Shown piece by piece: positions 49,231 through 62,335 of a DNA stretch of 64,000 nucleotides. The stretch is from Torreya grandis. Its lineage: Eukaryota; Streptophyta; Pinopsida; Cupressales; Taxaceae. Location of the stretch: the NCBI GenBank assembly GCA_037957365.1, contig JARHVA010000081.1:6377501-6441500 (forward strand). The letters run 5' to 3'. The position numbers were made by a program, and so were the translations under genes. How positions within the stretch are numbered: the stretch's first letter is position 1; every line of letters begins with the position of its first letter. The notes under the pieces are model-generated. The model did not search any database. It saw only the letters and a list, made by a program, of their open reading frames with translations, and was not told where the DNA came from.

Positions 49231-51381
49231 GTTTAACTTGAGCTCATCCCTTGAGCAACCCCCATCATCCTCATTCCTATTCCTTTCAACCCTTTTTTAC
49301 TAAAAAAATTAGTTAACCCTTTTTTAAACATTAATGCTTTGTCCTAATAAAAGGGAAACCCATAAACCTCTATAGTCTAGTCCATGACTAAAAGTTCAGT
49401 CAATAAAAAAACATAAAACTGGGATGCCTAAAAAAATATTAAAAGGTCATAAAATATAAATGTAGACTGCTCCCTCGAAGGATAACTGCATTATTTTTGT
49501 AATTACTAGACTACTCCCTTGAAGGACAACTATTCAAATAAATAAAAACATACCAAGCAAAATATAGACCACTCCCTCGAAGGATGGCTATGCCCAAATT
49601 TTGCTATAAAATAGCACCCTCTCAGAAGCTTCCCGCATTGATCAGCTTCACATGACCACAAAAAAAAACATCCCCAAGTAGACTTCCTGCATTGATTAGT
49701 CTACAAAAAAAATTGACTGACAAACTATTAAGTCATGGACTTGCCTATAGTCATTCTTAGGGTCACCTATAAAAGGGGCAAAGTTATCCCTGCTAAAAAG
49801 GGTTACGCTATCCTCACATATCACATAATCACACCTATTACCCCAAAATACCCAAGGGATTTTGAGCTCACTTAAAATCAAGTGATTAGGGTTCTTCTTT
49901 AACAAAAACCAATGGTCAATGACATAATGCATGAATGGGGCTTTTATTTGAAAAAACCCTATCTATGCTATCATTATGGTCCTTGTCAATGAAAGAGCAA
50001 TGCACCTCTCACTTCTTACACACCTTCGTCACATGCTAGTTTACATTTTAGGACGCAGTGTCTTAAAATTATATGGTTGCATATTGTCATCTCATAGCCC
50101 ATTCACATTAGTTTCTATAGAAAACAATACACATGGAAACTATTAACCAAACACAATTTATGTCAAGCATATACCATCACCAATATGGAAACCTGCTGAA
50201 GCATAAATAAACTCATTTCATTTTTAGCATACACCATCACCAGTATGGAAAATTGATAAGGATGAAAAACCACATAACCTATGTTATAGAATACACCATC
50301 ACACAATATGGAAAAGGATATAACATCATCATACACTCATCATTTCAAGCATGTACCATCCAACATATGGGAAATGCTAAAAACACTATCATTACACAAA
50401 CAACTAACAACCTCTTTGACTCTTCTTTTCTTTTGGGAGAACTACATTGGCCTGAGGCCCTTAAAATAGGGGCTATGTAGGTAGCACTCAATTGACATGG
50501 GGTCTTCTAAGGTTAGCTCAGCCATTCATTTATTCGTCTACCTAATAGATCAACTATCTAAACCCTAGGCTCACTGCCTACCCTGAACCCTAGGCCTTTT
50601 GTAAAATTGCCCAAAATCATGACTAAACAACTAGCCCTGACACTATAGAAGTCACCTTAGACTTCTCATGGGGCAAATTGGAGATCACATACATCTCCCT
50701 AACCACAACAAACAACACTCGAGATCACTTATATCTCAGCCCAACTTGACAAACAACCTTGGAGATCGTGACTATGTCCTCAGACCATGACCACTTTTGA
50801 GATAACTTTGCCTTGGTTGTTTTGATTGTATATGATACCTCACAAATACTTAGAAAATTACACATGCCCCTCACACCTATTATTGGATTGTGACCAAGTT
50901 GATCCCCAATATCTATGACATTTTTGTGTTTTCCAAGAGCACTTCCTAGCCTAAATACTTAGAACATGATGCCCATTAGAGCTACAGCTTTGATCAATCT
51001 AACCCAATTAGCTACCACTAATAAGCTAGGGAGTGTTACTTTGATTTTAGTCCTCCTCAACCATTGGAGCTACATCTTTGATCATTTAAACCCAATCAGA
51101 TACCACTAATAAGCTGGGGACTAGTTACTTCAATTTTAGTCCTCCTCGACCTTGCTTGCAATAATTTGACTTGCCTATCAAGTGAAGTGGTATACGCGCA
51201 ATCTCAATTATTGCAGCGTTCACACTCTAACCTCATCTTACCCATCCACTGCCTATCAAATTGGCACCTGATTTTGGCTTACCTTCTCTCAATTTCTACT
51301 TTGAGGGGGAATACCTCATCCCATACCTGGGACAACCTACATCTATTTTTGTCTTGCAGTTTGTTAGAACAAACCACGAGA
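49231..51381 (+). other. O 3' untranslated region with minisatellites
   Basis: No coding frame. Three copies of AGACTNCTCCCTCGAAGGA are near 49463, 49507 and 49565. Two copies of CTTCC(C/T)GCATTGAT(C/T)AG lie near 49629 and 49683. A 60-bp tandem array of four units (ACCATCAC...TATGGAAA) lies at 50161-50375. An 88-bp tandem duplication is at 50975-51151. The rest is irregular. Confidence 0.7.
50975..51151 (+). repeat. 88-bp tandem duplication in the O 3' region
   Basis: Units 50975-51062 and 51063-51151, each starting ATTRGAGCTACA and ending GTCCTCCTCRACC. They differ at about a dozen places. Confidence 0.85.
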
Positions 51382-51395
51382 CAAAAAGGGGCAAA
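51382..51395 (+). other. O polypurine tract
   Basis: CAAAAAGGGGCAAA directly before TGTAGACACC of the right LTR. Confidence 0.8.
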
Positions 51396-52876
51396 TGTAG
51401 ACACCAAAATCATGTCAACCCTCCCTTGGTCCCCTTCTAAAATGTTAACACTCCTAACCCACACTTGCACACCTTATTAATTTAAAAACTACTTATTTTA
51501 AATTAATTACCTCACCTTAGACACCTCACCCTAAGACCATTTCTTAGCCTATGAGTCAGCCTGAGATTAGGTCCTCCAAATCCTAACTACCCATGACCTA
51601 TTCTCACTCCATCTTAACTCCCTAACCAACTCATGTGCCTCATAATCCCTTTTTTTGACTGTTCTCCAATAGAAAAGGCACTTGGCGGGTGGAAAAATAG
51701 GCAAAGAGCTAAAAATAGCCCTTTTTACCTATTCTTTTTCCATCGACGTCAGTCAAACCTTGAATGACATCAACAATTCTACACCGATGCCAGTGAGATT
51801 GCTGACATCAGTTACATAAGCCAATCTCTAATATTGAGCTGACCCCACCTTCTCACACATTCGCACGCACACTCTGAGATTTCAAGCACAAGAATTTGAC
51901 TATCATTCTCTTGGCTATCGAAGCTCTGCACAAATCATTCTAGAGACGGGATTGAAAGATTGTATGAGGACCTTGCCCTACTAAATTAAAGCAATCTGTG
52001 TTCACTTCATTGGGTCACAACACTGGTCATATCATCCACAATAGGAATCACCATTCTGACACCTTTAGGTCTTCACCCTATAAAGCTAAGTACTCTGGTT
52101 TTCATTTTAGTATTTTAGAATATATTGTCAATTAGTTTTCACTGATATTTCTAAATACTATCGAGAGGCCTGACTTCTTTTGTGGAGGGGTTGAAAGGCC
52201 TTCCCCTCATTCTCACCCCTTTTGTACACCAACTCTCCACCTATACCCTTCCTTAGACCTCATTCACCTTCTTGCAACCCTACACCAACCTTTAAAACTC
52301 CCAAAAACCCCTATGTCTATCTCAAAAATTCTCTAAAATCCATCCAAGGCCAATAACCCCTACCAACATCGGCAAAAAAAACCAACGTCAGCACCATAAC
52401 TCCACCGACCTTGCTAGACCAACCGACATCAGTGATTGTGTTCTAGACCAGCAAACTAGAAAGCCATCCAAACAACCCATCTAGACCAGACAGAGCCTTC
52501 AGCCAGCCTTTTGTAGCATTATGAGACACACAGACTATAGGGAACAGGTACACATCATCTACTTTTTTATTTTATTTAGTCATTTATCATTTCTTCCTTT
52601 ACAATACTTTTGTCTTTAAACAGTGGACTGTCATCCCTTAAGGAAGCTTCACGCTTTCAGGACCGAGTGCGTAGCTTGACAGTCCACCATATCCTCTTCT
52701 AACATTTTCCTTGTTTAAGTTTCATTCTTACTACAGGTGTTTCCTCCACAGCCAAAGAGGAGATCCCACAAAGCTTGGATACGGTGCACACTAAATCCGG
52801 GTAACATCAAACCCATAACCTCTTAACCTTAGTTTCTTCCTCATTTAAATGCAATTAGTGAAAATTTAGAGAAAGA
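51396..52876 (+). repeat. O right LTR
   Basis: 1481 bp, TGTAGACACC to GAGAAAGA (GAAACA in the left copy). It has the same TATA candidate (52079-52084) and an exact 11-bp stem-loop (52623-52687). More CpG sites are lost than in the left LTR around the GACGTC motifs. Confidence 0.9.
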
Positions 52877-52881
52877 AAGAC
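52877..52881. repeat. Target-site duplication of O, right copy (AAGAC)
   Basis: Exact match to 37785-37789. Confidence 0.9.
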
Positions 52882-52936
52882 TTAACTATATTTCATATTT
52901 TGATACTTTAATTATAATATTTTTGGAAATGCAATA

Positions 52937-52996
52937 GACATATACACATACACATACACATATACATATACATATATACATATACATATATACATA

Positions 52997-53037
<41 letters not shown>

Positions 53038-53056
53038 GTATATGTATATATGTGTA

Positions 53057-53118
<62 letters not shown>

Positions 53119-53129
53119 TACACATACAC

Positions 53130-53195
<66 letters not shown>
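52937..53195. repeat. Compound microsatellite (CATA, CA, TG and TA runs)
   Basis: CATA-type repeats, a CA run, a TG run, then TA, CA and TA runs follow one another. The CA run (53007-53032) and the TG run (53057-53074) face each other around ATATGTATATGTATAT, so this part is also an inverted repeat. Confidence 0.9.
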
Positions 53196-53197
<2 letters not shown>

Positions 53198-54790
53198 TGA
53201 AGTATTTGATTATATGTATTATGGAATTAATATAGATAAGTATATTATTTAACTTTGAATTATCTTATTATATATTAAAATTATGTTATTCTTATTACTA
53301 TTAATGAATTAAAGGGTCCCCACCTATTAGGAAATACTCAATCTATTTTCAAATAATTTATCTCTTAAGACTTTTTAAGTCTTAACTAACTCTTAACTTA
53401 TAACTACCATGTTTATTGATTTTTAAGTCAATTAATTTAAATTAACAACTAATTAAGGTTAGTTACAACTTCTTTTTCAACCAACCTTAAATTATAAAAA
53501 GAGATCAAGGATTTATATGAAGAAGAGGAATGACACAAGTATTGAAGACTTATGCATTCTAAAGTTAATCATTTATCTCTCTCTTTAATACAATTTCTCT
53601 GAGATAGCATGATTTTTCTAGATAGACCAATGGTACTTTCTCTAAGAGCTGAGTGTACTGCTTAAACAACATAGGTATATCCAATTTTATATTATCATAT
53701 ATAATAGATTATCTAAAGATTTTAAAGTTTAATATCTTTCGGTGATTGCTTCTTACATTCCTATGTACATAATTTGAGTATTCAACCTAAATAATGGTGC
53801 AAAATTTTCTATTTGTGACATTTTGTTGATTTTATTGATTGTAAAATTTATCTTTTAAAGATATTTTGTAAAGAGGATGTTGGTTTCTTAAATAAAAATG
53901 ATCTATTTTGCTAAGATGACTCTTTTTGTTGAGACTTGCATGTTTTATTTTATTTTTGACTTTGACTTTTAATTTAATTTAATCTAATTTTAGTTTAGTG
54001 TCTAATTGTTTTAATTTTTATTTTTATTTTAATTCAATTTTCATTAACATTAATTTACTTTCTTAGATAGTTTATATTTTATTCTGATTTCTTTCTTTAT
54101 TTTATTTTAGTTTAGTGTTAGTGTTAGTATTAGTTTAGTATTAGTATTAGGTTTAGTTAAGTTTAGATTAGTTTTGTTTATGTTTTAGATTAGGTTAGAT
54201 TTATTTCTTTTAGTTTTTCTTAATTAGTTCATTGTCTTTTTGCTTAGTTCTTTGATGTTATTATTTTTCATATTTTCCTTAATTGTTGAGTTATGCTATT
54301 TGATCTATCAAATATTTGCTTATAAACTAATTTATTTTCTTATCTTTATTTTACCTTTGTACTTCTTGTTTATTGTTTTGGTGTTTACTCAAAAGTTATA
54401 GTATCAAAGTAAGATATTATTCTAAGAATAAATTATATTATTAAATCAATTTTCTTTCCTTCTAGAGATTGTCTTCTTCATAGGCATTTTTTATCAGATA
54501 AGATAGATTACATATTTATATCTAAACTGATTCATTATTTGATAAGCAGATTTTTGAATTATAATGAATATGTTATATTCAATAGCCTATTTATTATTTT
54601 TTAGAACATTTAAAAAACCCCTCGCATCTTTAGGATTATAATTGAAACTTTAGAACTTTACTATTAGACTGGTATGATTCCAAATTAAACTTCAAAATAG
54701 GAGAAAGGGTTGATTAGTTGACAAAACATTTTTCATCATCAACACCAACCACCAACCATTTTTAGATATCACCAAAGATATATCTTGTTT
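53196..54790. other. AT-rich DNA with T-rich tracts, no gene seen
   Basis: 53930-54400 is a run of TTTAG/TTTATTT-type irregular repeats. 53500-53760 has TATAAAAAGAGATC and a part that could be an LTR end, but no partner repeat was found in the window. No ORF with a known motif. Confidence 0.4.
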
Positions 54791-54799
54791 TTTTATTTT

Positions 54800-55600
54800 T
54801 TGAAACATGAAACATAATTTCCTCATATGAATTCTATTTTGAGGATTATTTTAGAAGTGATTTTTTTTTTTTAAACTGAATCCAAATTTTATATCATATT
54901 GAAGCTTGGAATGGGTCTCACTTAGGTCACAAATAATTGATGCAGGAAGTGTATTATCTCCTCATACACATTCCTTTTTAGTGCATTTTTTGAAAGTATG
55001 TATTTTTTTCACAAGGGATAAAAAATTGGCATCATATTAAATCCTGAAGGAGGTCTCAGCTAGGAAACACCTAGTTAAAGTAGGTAGTATACTATCATCA
55101 CAATAATGACTTGTCAATTTCACAACTTCCTCATAAAGATTCTTTAAGTATTTTATAAAGTTTAATATATCAATAGGAAAAAAAATTTAAAATCATATAT
55201 AATTTTTTATGATATCTCATATAGGTGACATCTATTAGATGTAGGCATTATACTAAATACATATTAATAATTAGTCAAATCCATAACTTCCTCATACACT
55301 CTTTATTTTAAGTGTTTATTTTTTAAAGTATTTATTTTTTCAAAATTAATTTGGATGCCAAGATTATAAGAGATATCACTTATGTGACATTTTATTCATT
55401 CATGTAGTAATTTATCGCCACATTGATAGCTTTCCAAACCCATAAGTTCCACACACAATATTCATTTTAAGATATTTTTATTGACAATGTGTGTTATCTA
55501 AGAGGAAACTAAATTTTCATATCATGTTTAATCTTAAATAATAAATCACCTTGGTGACACCTAATTGAAGCATGTTGTAAATTTACAATGTTAACCCCCA
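54800..55600. repeat. Decayed tandem array, period about 140-170 bp, about five units
   Basis: The phrase (ACTTC)CTCATACACATTC recurs in changed form near 54817, 54959, 55130, 55293 and 55445, each preceded by a version of GTCTCACTTAGGTGACACCTA...TGTAGTAT. Weaker echoes (CCTCATAGGTGATACC) occur near 56049. No coding frame. This looks like an old minisatellite or satellite fragment. Confidence 0.6.
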
Positions 55601-55874
55601 TATCCAAACACCCTATGATTATGATCAATGAATTTATTTTCACTGACAACAAATATTGATAGTTGCAATAACATAAATGTAATACATTTAAGATTTAGGC
55701 TTATCTCTTTCATACATAATTTTTTAAATATTAGGGTTTGTAAAATAATTTTAAAATATGAAGTGTTCATGATGTGAAATTTATTGAGTTTGTCTACTTT
55801 AAATCTAAAAATTGATTATTTTTTTACATGCCTCCAACATTATGGACGCAATAAATGTATAATAATTTACCTTG

Positions 55875-55876
<2 letters not shown>

Positions 55877-55957
<81 letters not shown>
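55877..55957. repeat. TA microsatellite
   Basis: A pure TA run of about 80 bases. Confidence 0.9.
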
Positions 55958-55959
<2 letters not shown>

Positions 55960-58900
55960 TTCCTTAGTAATTCATCTAAATAAATTTTAGCACTAACTAC
56001 CTCTACAATATCTCCCATTGATTACCTTCTTCACTATCAATGAATAACCTCATAGGTGATACCTTATTTATTTACTAAATGGCCCATATAGTACACTATT
56101 TACTTGAAACTTATCTCGAAGATGATGCTTCCATAATATAAGGCTTCTAAAGTAAAAATAAATGGTAATTTTCATAATGTATCTACTTAGTGATACTAAC
56201 TTATTCTATAGTAATGGTAGGTATTTTATTATATAAAGTACATACATTTATTAAATAGTCTTATTAAAAAACATGTATTTGAAATGTCCTTAAAGATTAA
56301 ATTTAGATTTAAAAAATTCTCCATGGTCATATTATGATATAAATTAAAATTATTCTCCTACATACAAGTATTTGTTGAACCACTTTTCTAAAGAAAATAA
56401 TTAACACTATTTTTGCTTACCTTTTAATTTGTTTGTGTTGGAAAAACACACATTAATGGCTTTTAAATGTGGATATTATGTTACTTTCATTAATAATTGA
56501 ATAGTCACTCATGAAAGAAGGATACATAAACTACCAGGTGTAGATGCTAATTCTGTAAACTCATAAATACTACTTAAATGTGCTAAATTAAACATATACC
56601 TTTTGGATGTGTAAGTCTTAATGTGAAAAAATATTCTTATCCTACCCTACATCTTCAAATTATATGATATTTTGTAGATACTTTGGGGGATGTGGTCAAT
56701 AGTTTTAATATTTGGAGCACTAGAATGATGTAACACATCATCTAATTTTTTTTGAAGAGGATTGCATGGAAGAAGGAAAAAACAATGCCAATTCTATCAT
56801 GAATATCAAACCATTACAACAAGAAATCCCTCATTTAGATTTGGTCCATTAATACATCAAGTATTAGTCCACATCATGTAACCTAAAAAATGAATTTCCT
56901 AAAAAAGGGTACATGCATTTAAAAAATATAAAATTCTTGAAATTGATAAAAATATTATTTATGGTTATATTTAATTTACACATCTAATTGAAAATTTTAT
57001 TGCATTTTAGCCTAAATGATGTAAAATGAATTGTGAATTTACATAAGGCACATTTTACACAAATTTGAGACTTTTTCCACAAAAATAAGTAAATCATCCA
57101 TCATTAAATGGCCTTCTAACAAGTTAACAAACCTTGAAGTTAGACTAATAATTTTTCCATACATGACACCAAAGGAGAAATAAATTGGGAATGTTTGGGA
57201 AATTTTGGATGTTAAAGTATTTATTTCACTAAAATTCCTTGAATATAACATCCAAAAAAATTAACTCATGGATACAACTATTATGGATGAAAAACATTAT
57301 AGCTAAAGAATTCACTCACCTAGGTAGAATTTGATGCAAGCTTAAATAGTTGAATTTGAAAGGTGTATGTCAAGAAATGTTGTATATAAAATTCCTCTAA
57401 TCAAGTCTACCATTTGAGATTTTAAAATAAGTGAGGATAAATTTGGTTTATCCCACCATAATGGAAAGGGGGAAACATTAATGAAGGAGCCTATCTTGTG
57501 GAGGTCATACCTTTTGATCTAGGAACCTATTTTAGACTTTTTTTCAAAATTAAAATATTGAAGATCTTTATGTAGCCATAATATACGCTAGCCATTAGTG
57601 ATTATTTTAACAAATTTTTAGGGAAAAAAAATCATATTTAGGCTAAAAATAAAATAAAAATATTTTATTTTAGATATTATTTGAATTTTTTAATTTTTTA
57701 TGTTTTTTAATCTAGGCATGAACTTGAGTTATAAGTCACGCTCGACCTTTAATTAGGCATGTAGAAAATAATATATAGTTAGTAGGATCATCTAATTTTG
57801 CATGCAAATGTTACTAATAAATTATATGGAACTAGTGCCACATTAATAAAAAACTATAAAATATGGAATATGAGCTAATATCCTAGCCATTATTCAATAA
57901 ACTATGGATAAATTATAACATGATATAACAATTTTTAAGTTTGAAAACTTTTACAGGTGTAAGACTTGTATCTTGTGACATAAAAAAATGTTTTGGGTCC
58001 CTCTATATAGATTAGGAAGAGTGTCTCTATCAAGAATCCATGATGCAATCAAATCAAATAATATTTTCTAGGAAAATGTATTACACACGTAAACAATTTT
58101 TAAATCATTACTCTAAATAATGCCTCATGTCATTCACAACAAGTTGGAATGTTTGAAATCATTTGTACCAAAAATATTGAAAAAAATAAAAGTAATTTCT
58201 GATTGAATAATAAAAATTTTAATGGAAAAAACTATCACACATACTCATGATGCAAGTGGATACATGCATGTTTTTACCATATGTTTTTGGACAATAAAAC
58301 TTTACTATCACCTCATGAAAACAAAAATTATAGATACTTATGGATCTCAATTATATATATCTAGATATTTAAATATGCATTGAATGATGCAATTTTTTCA
58401 AATAATTTATATCCTAATTACAATAAAAACATATATAAATAACACTCAATTGATACCTTCAAGAGACTACCTTCTAGGTTTTACCTTCAATTAGACAACT
58501 ATTAAAGGACAATATAAACATGTAATTTCTTTATGTTTTCCCTTAAATTTAAAAAAAATAATAATAATACAACTACCATATATCATATGCACATTATATG
58601 TATGTATAATCCTCTTATATCTCCCAAACTACCAACTACAAGAAGGAAAATGAAGAAAGAAAGAGCTAAAGTACATCACACCAAATGACACTAAGCTAAA
58701 TGAAAGAAAATAAATATAAAATAATGAAACAAGATTAGAGCATAAATAAATAAAAAATAAGTATATGTTATTTAAAGAAAATAAACAACTAAAAAAGGAA
58801 AATAAGATAAAGTAAAAGAAACTATCTAAAACACAATGGAGAATTAGACTAAAACCTATCAATAACACAATTAAAAAAAATACTCAAAAAATAAAAATAA

Positions 58901-59486
58901 AAATAGATACAAAAAATAGAAAATTTGACTCAAGACATGTGAAATAAAATATTTTATTTAGAAATCATTATTTATTTGATCATTGTTTACAAGATAGTTT
59001 TGAGCCAAAATTGTTGTAATATACAAAACCCAATAATATATCACAAGAAATGTGAAGTATTCTTTGGTATCATGTAAAGTTGAGAAGGATTCACACATAT
59101 GGTTATATTATTAGCAAACCACTAAATTGGTCAAATTCTTGGCCATTTGCAGATAATTGGTTTATGAATGAATAATGAAAACTAGATATAATCGATTGTA
59201 TAAATTGAGGCACTTTACCATCAAAAATTGTGTTATTCAAATATTTTTGCATTCAATACTCATGTAGACATTGAGATTTAATCAATAAATTCTTGAAAAT
59301 ACTTGTCCTTGACATATTTACCTTGCTTGGCCAATTCACCATTTTGATAACCTGTAATCTCTAAGAAAGCCTTCAAAGTCTTGCAGTTATAAAGAAAACA
59401 TTCTAGAGACTTCCCTATTTCATTCCTATTCATCCCTATTTAATAGATACTTTACTGTCACTCTTGTTTCAAAATCCTATGTCCTT
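55958..59486. other. AT-rich DNA without recognised gene
   Basis: Frames are short and lack motifs, including the 79-codon minus-strand ORF at 58629-58868, which is low-complexity Phe/Leu/Ser. I see no LTR, RNA gene or transposon protein. Confidence 0.4.
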
Positions 59487-60215
59487 TTAGGACAAGTCCA
59501 CACTATACAGATAAGGACACATTATGCACTTGCCTAGTAGTGCAAACTTGTCTACCTTTCTTTAACACCTATCTTTTTAAAATGAAATACTTACTAATGA
59601 ATTTACCACACACATCAATAGGTTAGTTATTGGAAACATTCAAAATAATCCAATATAAAATCACATCAAGGGTTATGTGTGAAATAACCTACAAATATTT
59701 TACAAGGCACATTTGATTTAAAAAGTTTCTATTTTTTGACTAAAGATCCTTATTATATTTCTACTACAATTTTAAAGTCTTTGACCAATTCTAACATTGT
59801 TTATTATAGGTTGAGGGAATCCCTTGTCAATAATTTTAATTTTTTATTTTTTTTAAAAAAATTTCATTCATATAATATTACATAAAGGGATAAATACATC
59901 ATCCTGAGGCCCTTTGGTATATGTGGGCAACACTTAGTCAAAAAGGGTTTTTTAAAGATAACTCGATCATCCCTACCTCCCTCATTTCCCCCTCTTTCAT
60001 ATTTAATCTATTTTTTGTGTGATTGTGTAAGATTAAGGTTATAATTTTAAATTTATTTCATACATCAAATCAATATTTTCATACATATAGGTTGCATATA
60101 AATGCAGGTGAAAGATCCCAAATTTTTAGCTTCAGCACACAATCTAATAGGACAAAGTCACAATAGACAAAAAAATGCACTGTGTTCATATTTACCTCAT
60201 GTAGACTTGTCCTAA
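59487..60215. mobile_element. Possible MITE-like element with inverted ends
   Basis: TTAGGACAAGTC (59487-59498) is the exact reverse complement of GACTTGTCCTAA (60204-60215), and weaker inverted similarity goes on about 30 bases inward (ACACATTATGCACTT against AACACAGTGCATTTT). The 729-bp span has no ORF. I did not find a clear target duplication, so this remains tentative. Confidence 0.35.
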
Positions 60216-61559
60216 CATATAATGATTTATTATTTTATAATACATATAATTTTTGGGTTTTTTTAAAAAGTCACATTTTTTATAAATTCAATACATTATG
60301 AAATAAATCATTTGTAAGGATAATTATCTAACCCTAACCCTAGTTTCTAGTTTTATAAAATTTACAAATTTGGTAAATCGTATGTATATTTATATTTTAA
60401 TTTATTATATTTTACATAATATCATATTTTAGATTTAAATATTTTACATTTCGATTTATATTTAATTATAATTCATAATTAATTATAGTGTAAACATTTT
60501 GGTGAACCGCTATAGTTAGAACACTATTTATTGCTTGTTTATTTTTGGCTTAGGATTTTAGTTTAATTCTTAAAATTCATGAAACTAAAAGAATACATTC
60601 CTACAATTTGGATAATATCCATAACATAATGATTTATATTTTCTAAATTTTGATTAATCTAACATTGAAAAATATTATCTTGTGACCTCAAATAAATACC
60701 AACACAAAGACTCTTTCAACTTCAAGTTGAATTTTATTATTTTCTTATTAAAAAATATTTTAAATTTAAATTTATTTTTATTTTATTATTTTATAAATCA
60801 TGTTTCAATATTTTGAAAATTATTTAGTGATTTTGGTGAAGGGGTACATGATGTTCTATTTACAAACATCGTGACATGAAGGGGTTTAATCCAATACTCA
60901 TAGCCATAATACAACACTAAACAAAAAATTTATTTTCAATGTACCTCACACTGTATCATAAATGCCAAGGATCCCCTTATTTACACCAACATAAATGAAT
61001 TTTTATCTATTTGATATGTGGTACACCTAAGAGGAGCATATATTCTAGGGAAGCTACTCTCAACTTGCCCTTGAAACTAGTGTTATTGGACTACAGACAT
61101 GGTTCTACCTCTATAGTTAGTGGCTTGAAGCATTTGGCCAATAATAATAAATGAATGATAAATTATATGTGAGATCTTAAAAATAATTCAAACCCTTAAC
61201 TAGATCATCCTTTATCCTAAATTTTTATTTGCATTGTCTTCTTAGATAGTAGTTTTACTTTATTTATCTTGTATACATAGTCAAAATTCTATTGATTCCT
61301 TGTATATCACTAGAATAAATAATATTACCTTTTGTAAATATTTTACTTCTAATGGGATCACTACAAGAATGTTTCTTTCATATTATACATGTCCTTGTTC
61401 ATATTCTTGTAATAAATTATTTTAATTTTCATGATGCAATATAATATGTACATTCTCTACTTAAATGTAATGATGTTTCCAAGGTTACCTTAGTCAATCT
61501 CTACTCACAAGCTCATTTATATTGTTATAATGTTTAACCTAATTCATTTACATTTTATT
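60216..61559. other. AT-rich DNA without recognised gene
   Basis: No motif, repeat pair or long frame was found. Confidence 0.4.
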
Positions 61560-62215
61560 TACATACACCTCATAATGCCCATGTTGTTAATCCTAGAAGA
61601 TATGGAGGTCTATATATACCTTCTTCGCTAGAGCAAGTTAATCAACCAAAAGGATTTGATATTTTAGATCAAGTAATGAATACTAATGCAAAAATTTACC
61701 TATTAGAGATTTTGAAAATATTACCAATTTACAAGGATATTTTATATGAATATTTACACACCATTTTTATACCAAATAATTTTGAACCTCTTTATATTGA
61801 TTTTATCTTCAATACCATTTGATGGACTAAAGAAAGCATTTAGTTTTAAAATGAAGACTTTTCCCAATGTCATATTATCAAACTCTATTTATGTGTATAT
61901 ATCCAAGTTTTTTGTACAAAATAAAGTGGTAAAACATGTGATTGTTGATAATGGATATAATTTAAACATATGTAACATATCCTTATTAAATTTAATAAGC
62001 ATAACAATAAATGACCTCACCCATTTAGGCATGAATATTCATTGATTTGAAAATATCCCACACCAAGTACTTGGGCATATTACATTGAATATCACCTTAA
62101 GCCCATGTACTCTTGCTATGGTATACAAAGTTATGCCTAATGATCTTGGATCTAAGAGATGAATGTTGTCCCTTCTACCTTGCATGCATGTCATAAATTC
62201 AATTATCAATGATAT
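61560..62215 (+). pseudogene. Gypsy gag-protease junction fragment
   Basis: The + strand first reads NAKIYLLEILKILPIYKDIL (about 61690-61750) and IPNNFEPLYIDFI. In the open stretch 61746-62045 a protease-like part follows: SIYVYISKFFVQNKVVKHVI with an active site VDNGYNLNICNISLLN (Asp-Asn-Gly where Asp-Ser/Asn-Gly is usual). A second half continues after a stop (VLGHITLNITLSPCTLAMVY). This is the protease style of gypsy elements like G, not that of O. No RT follows; a microsatellite ends the similarity. Confidence 0.65.
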
Positions 62216-62335
62216 ATGTGTTTGTGTGTACAGACATAAATGCATACAAACATACACACACATGTACATATATGTATATATGTAAATATACATATACATA
62301 TACATACATACATATATCTATGTATGTGTATGTGG
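62216..62335. repeat. CA/TA/CATA compound microsatellite
   Basis: Short runs of TGTG, ACACAC, ATATGTAT and CATA units. Confidence 0.75.

Larger units (their letters stand above)
37790..52876 (+). mobile_element. O: Tat-lineage-like Ty3/gypsy retrotransposon, 15.1 kb, nearly complete
   Basis: LTRs at 37790-39280 and 51396-52876, exact 5-bp duplication, PBS-like site after the first LTR, polypurine tract before the second, and all expected domains in order on the + strand: gag, second-knuckle ORF, PR, RT, RNase H, second (archaeal-type) RNase H, INT. The extra RNase H between RNase H and INT and the large size with long leader and 3' region are Tat/Ogre features. Stops in gag, RT and INT and a changed protease site show it is inactive, but it is the least decayed element here. 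Confidence 0.9.

Noticed and set aside
52886..53252. Several overlapping ORFs with Tyr-Ile and Thr-His runs on both strands
   Set aside because: They are translations of microsatellites and have no other content.
53280..53790. Possible LTR with TATAAAAAGAGATC
   Set aside because: No partner repeat, PBS or polypurine tract was found in the window, so it is left as unassigned.
55784..56018. ORFs on both strands across the TA run
   Set aside because: These too are microsatellite translation.
58629..58868. Minus-strand ORF rich in Phe, Leu, Ser that looks like membrane protein
   Set aside because: Low-complexity AT-rich DNA with no start context and no domain; chance.
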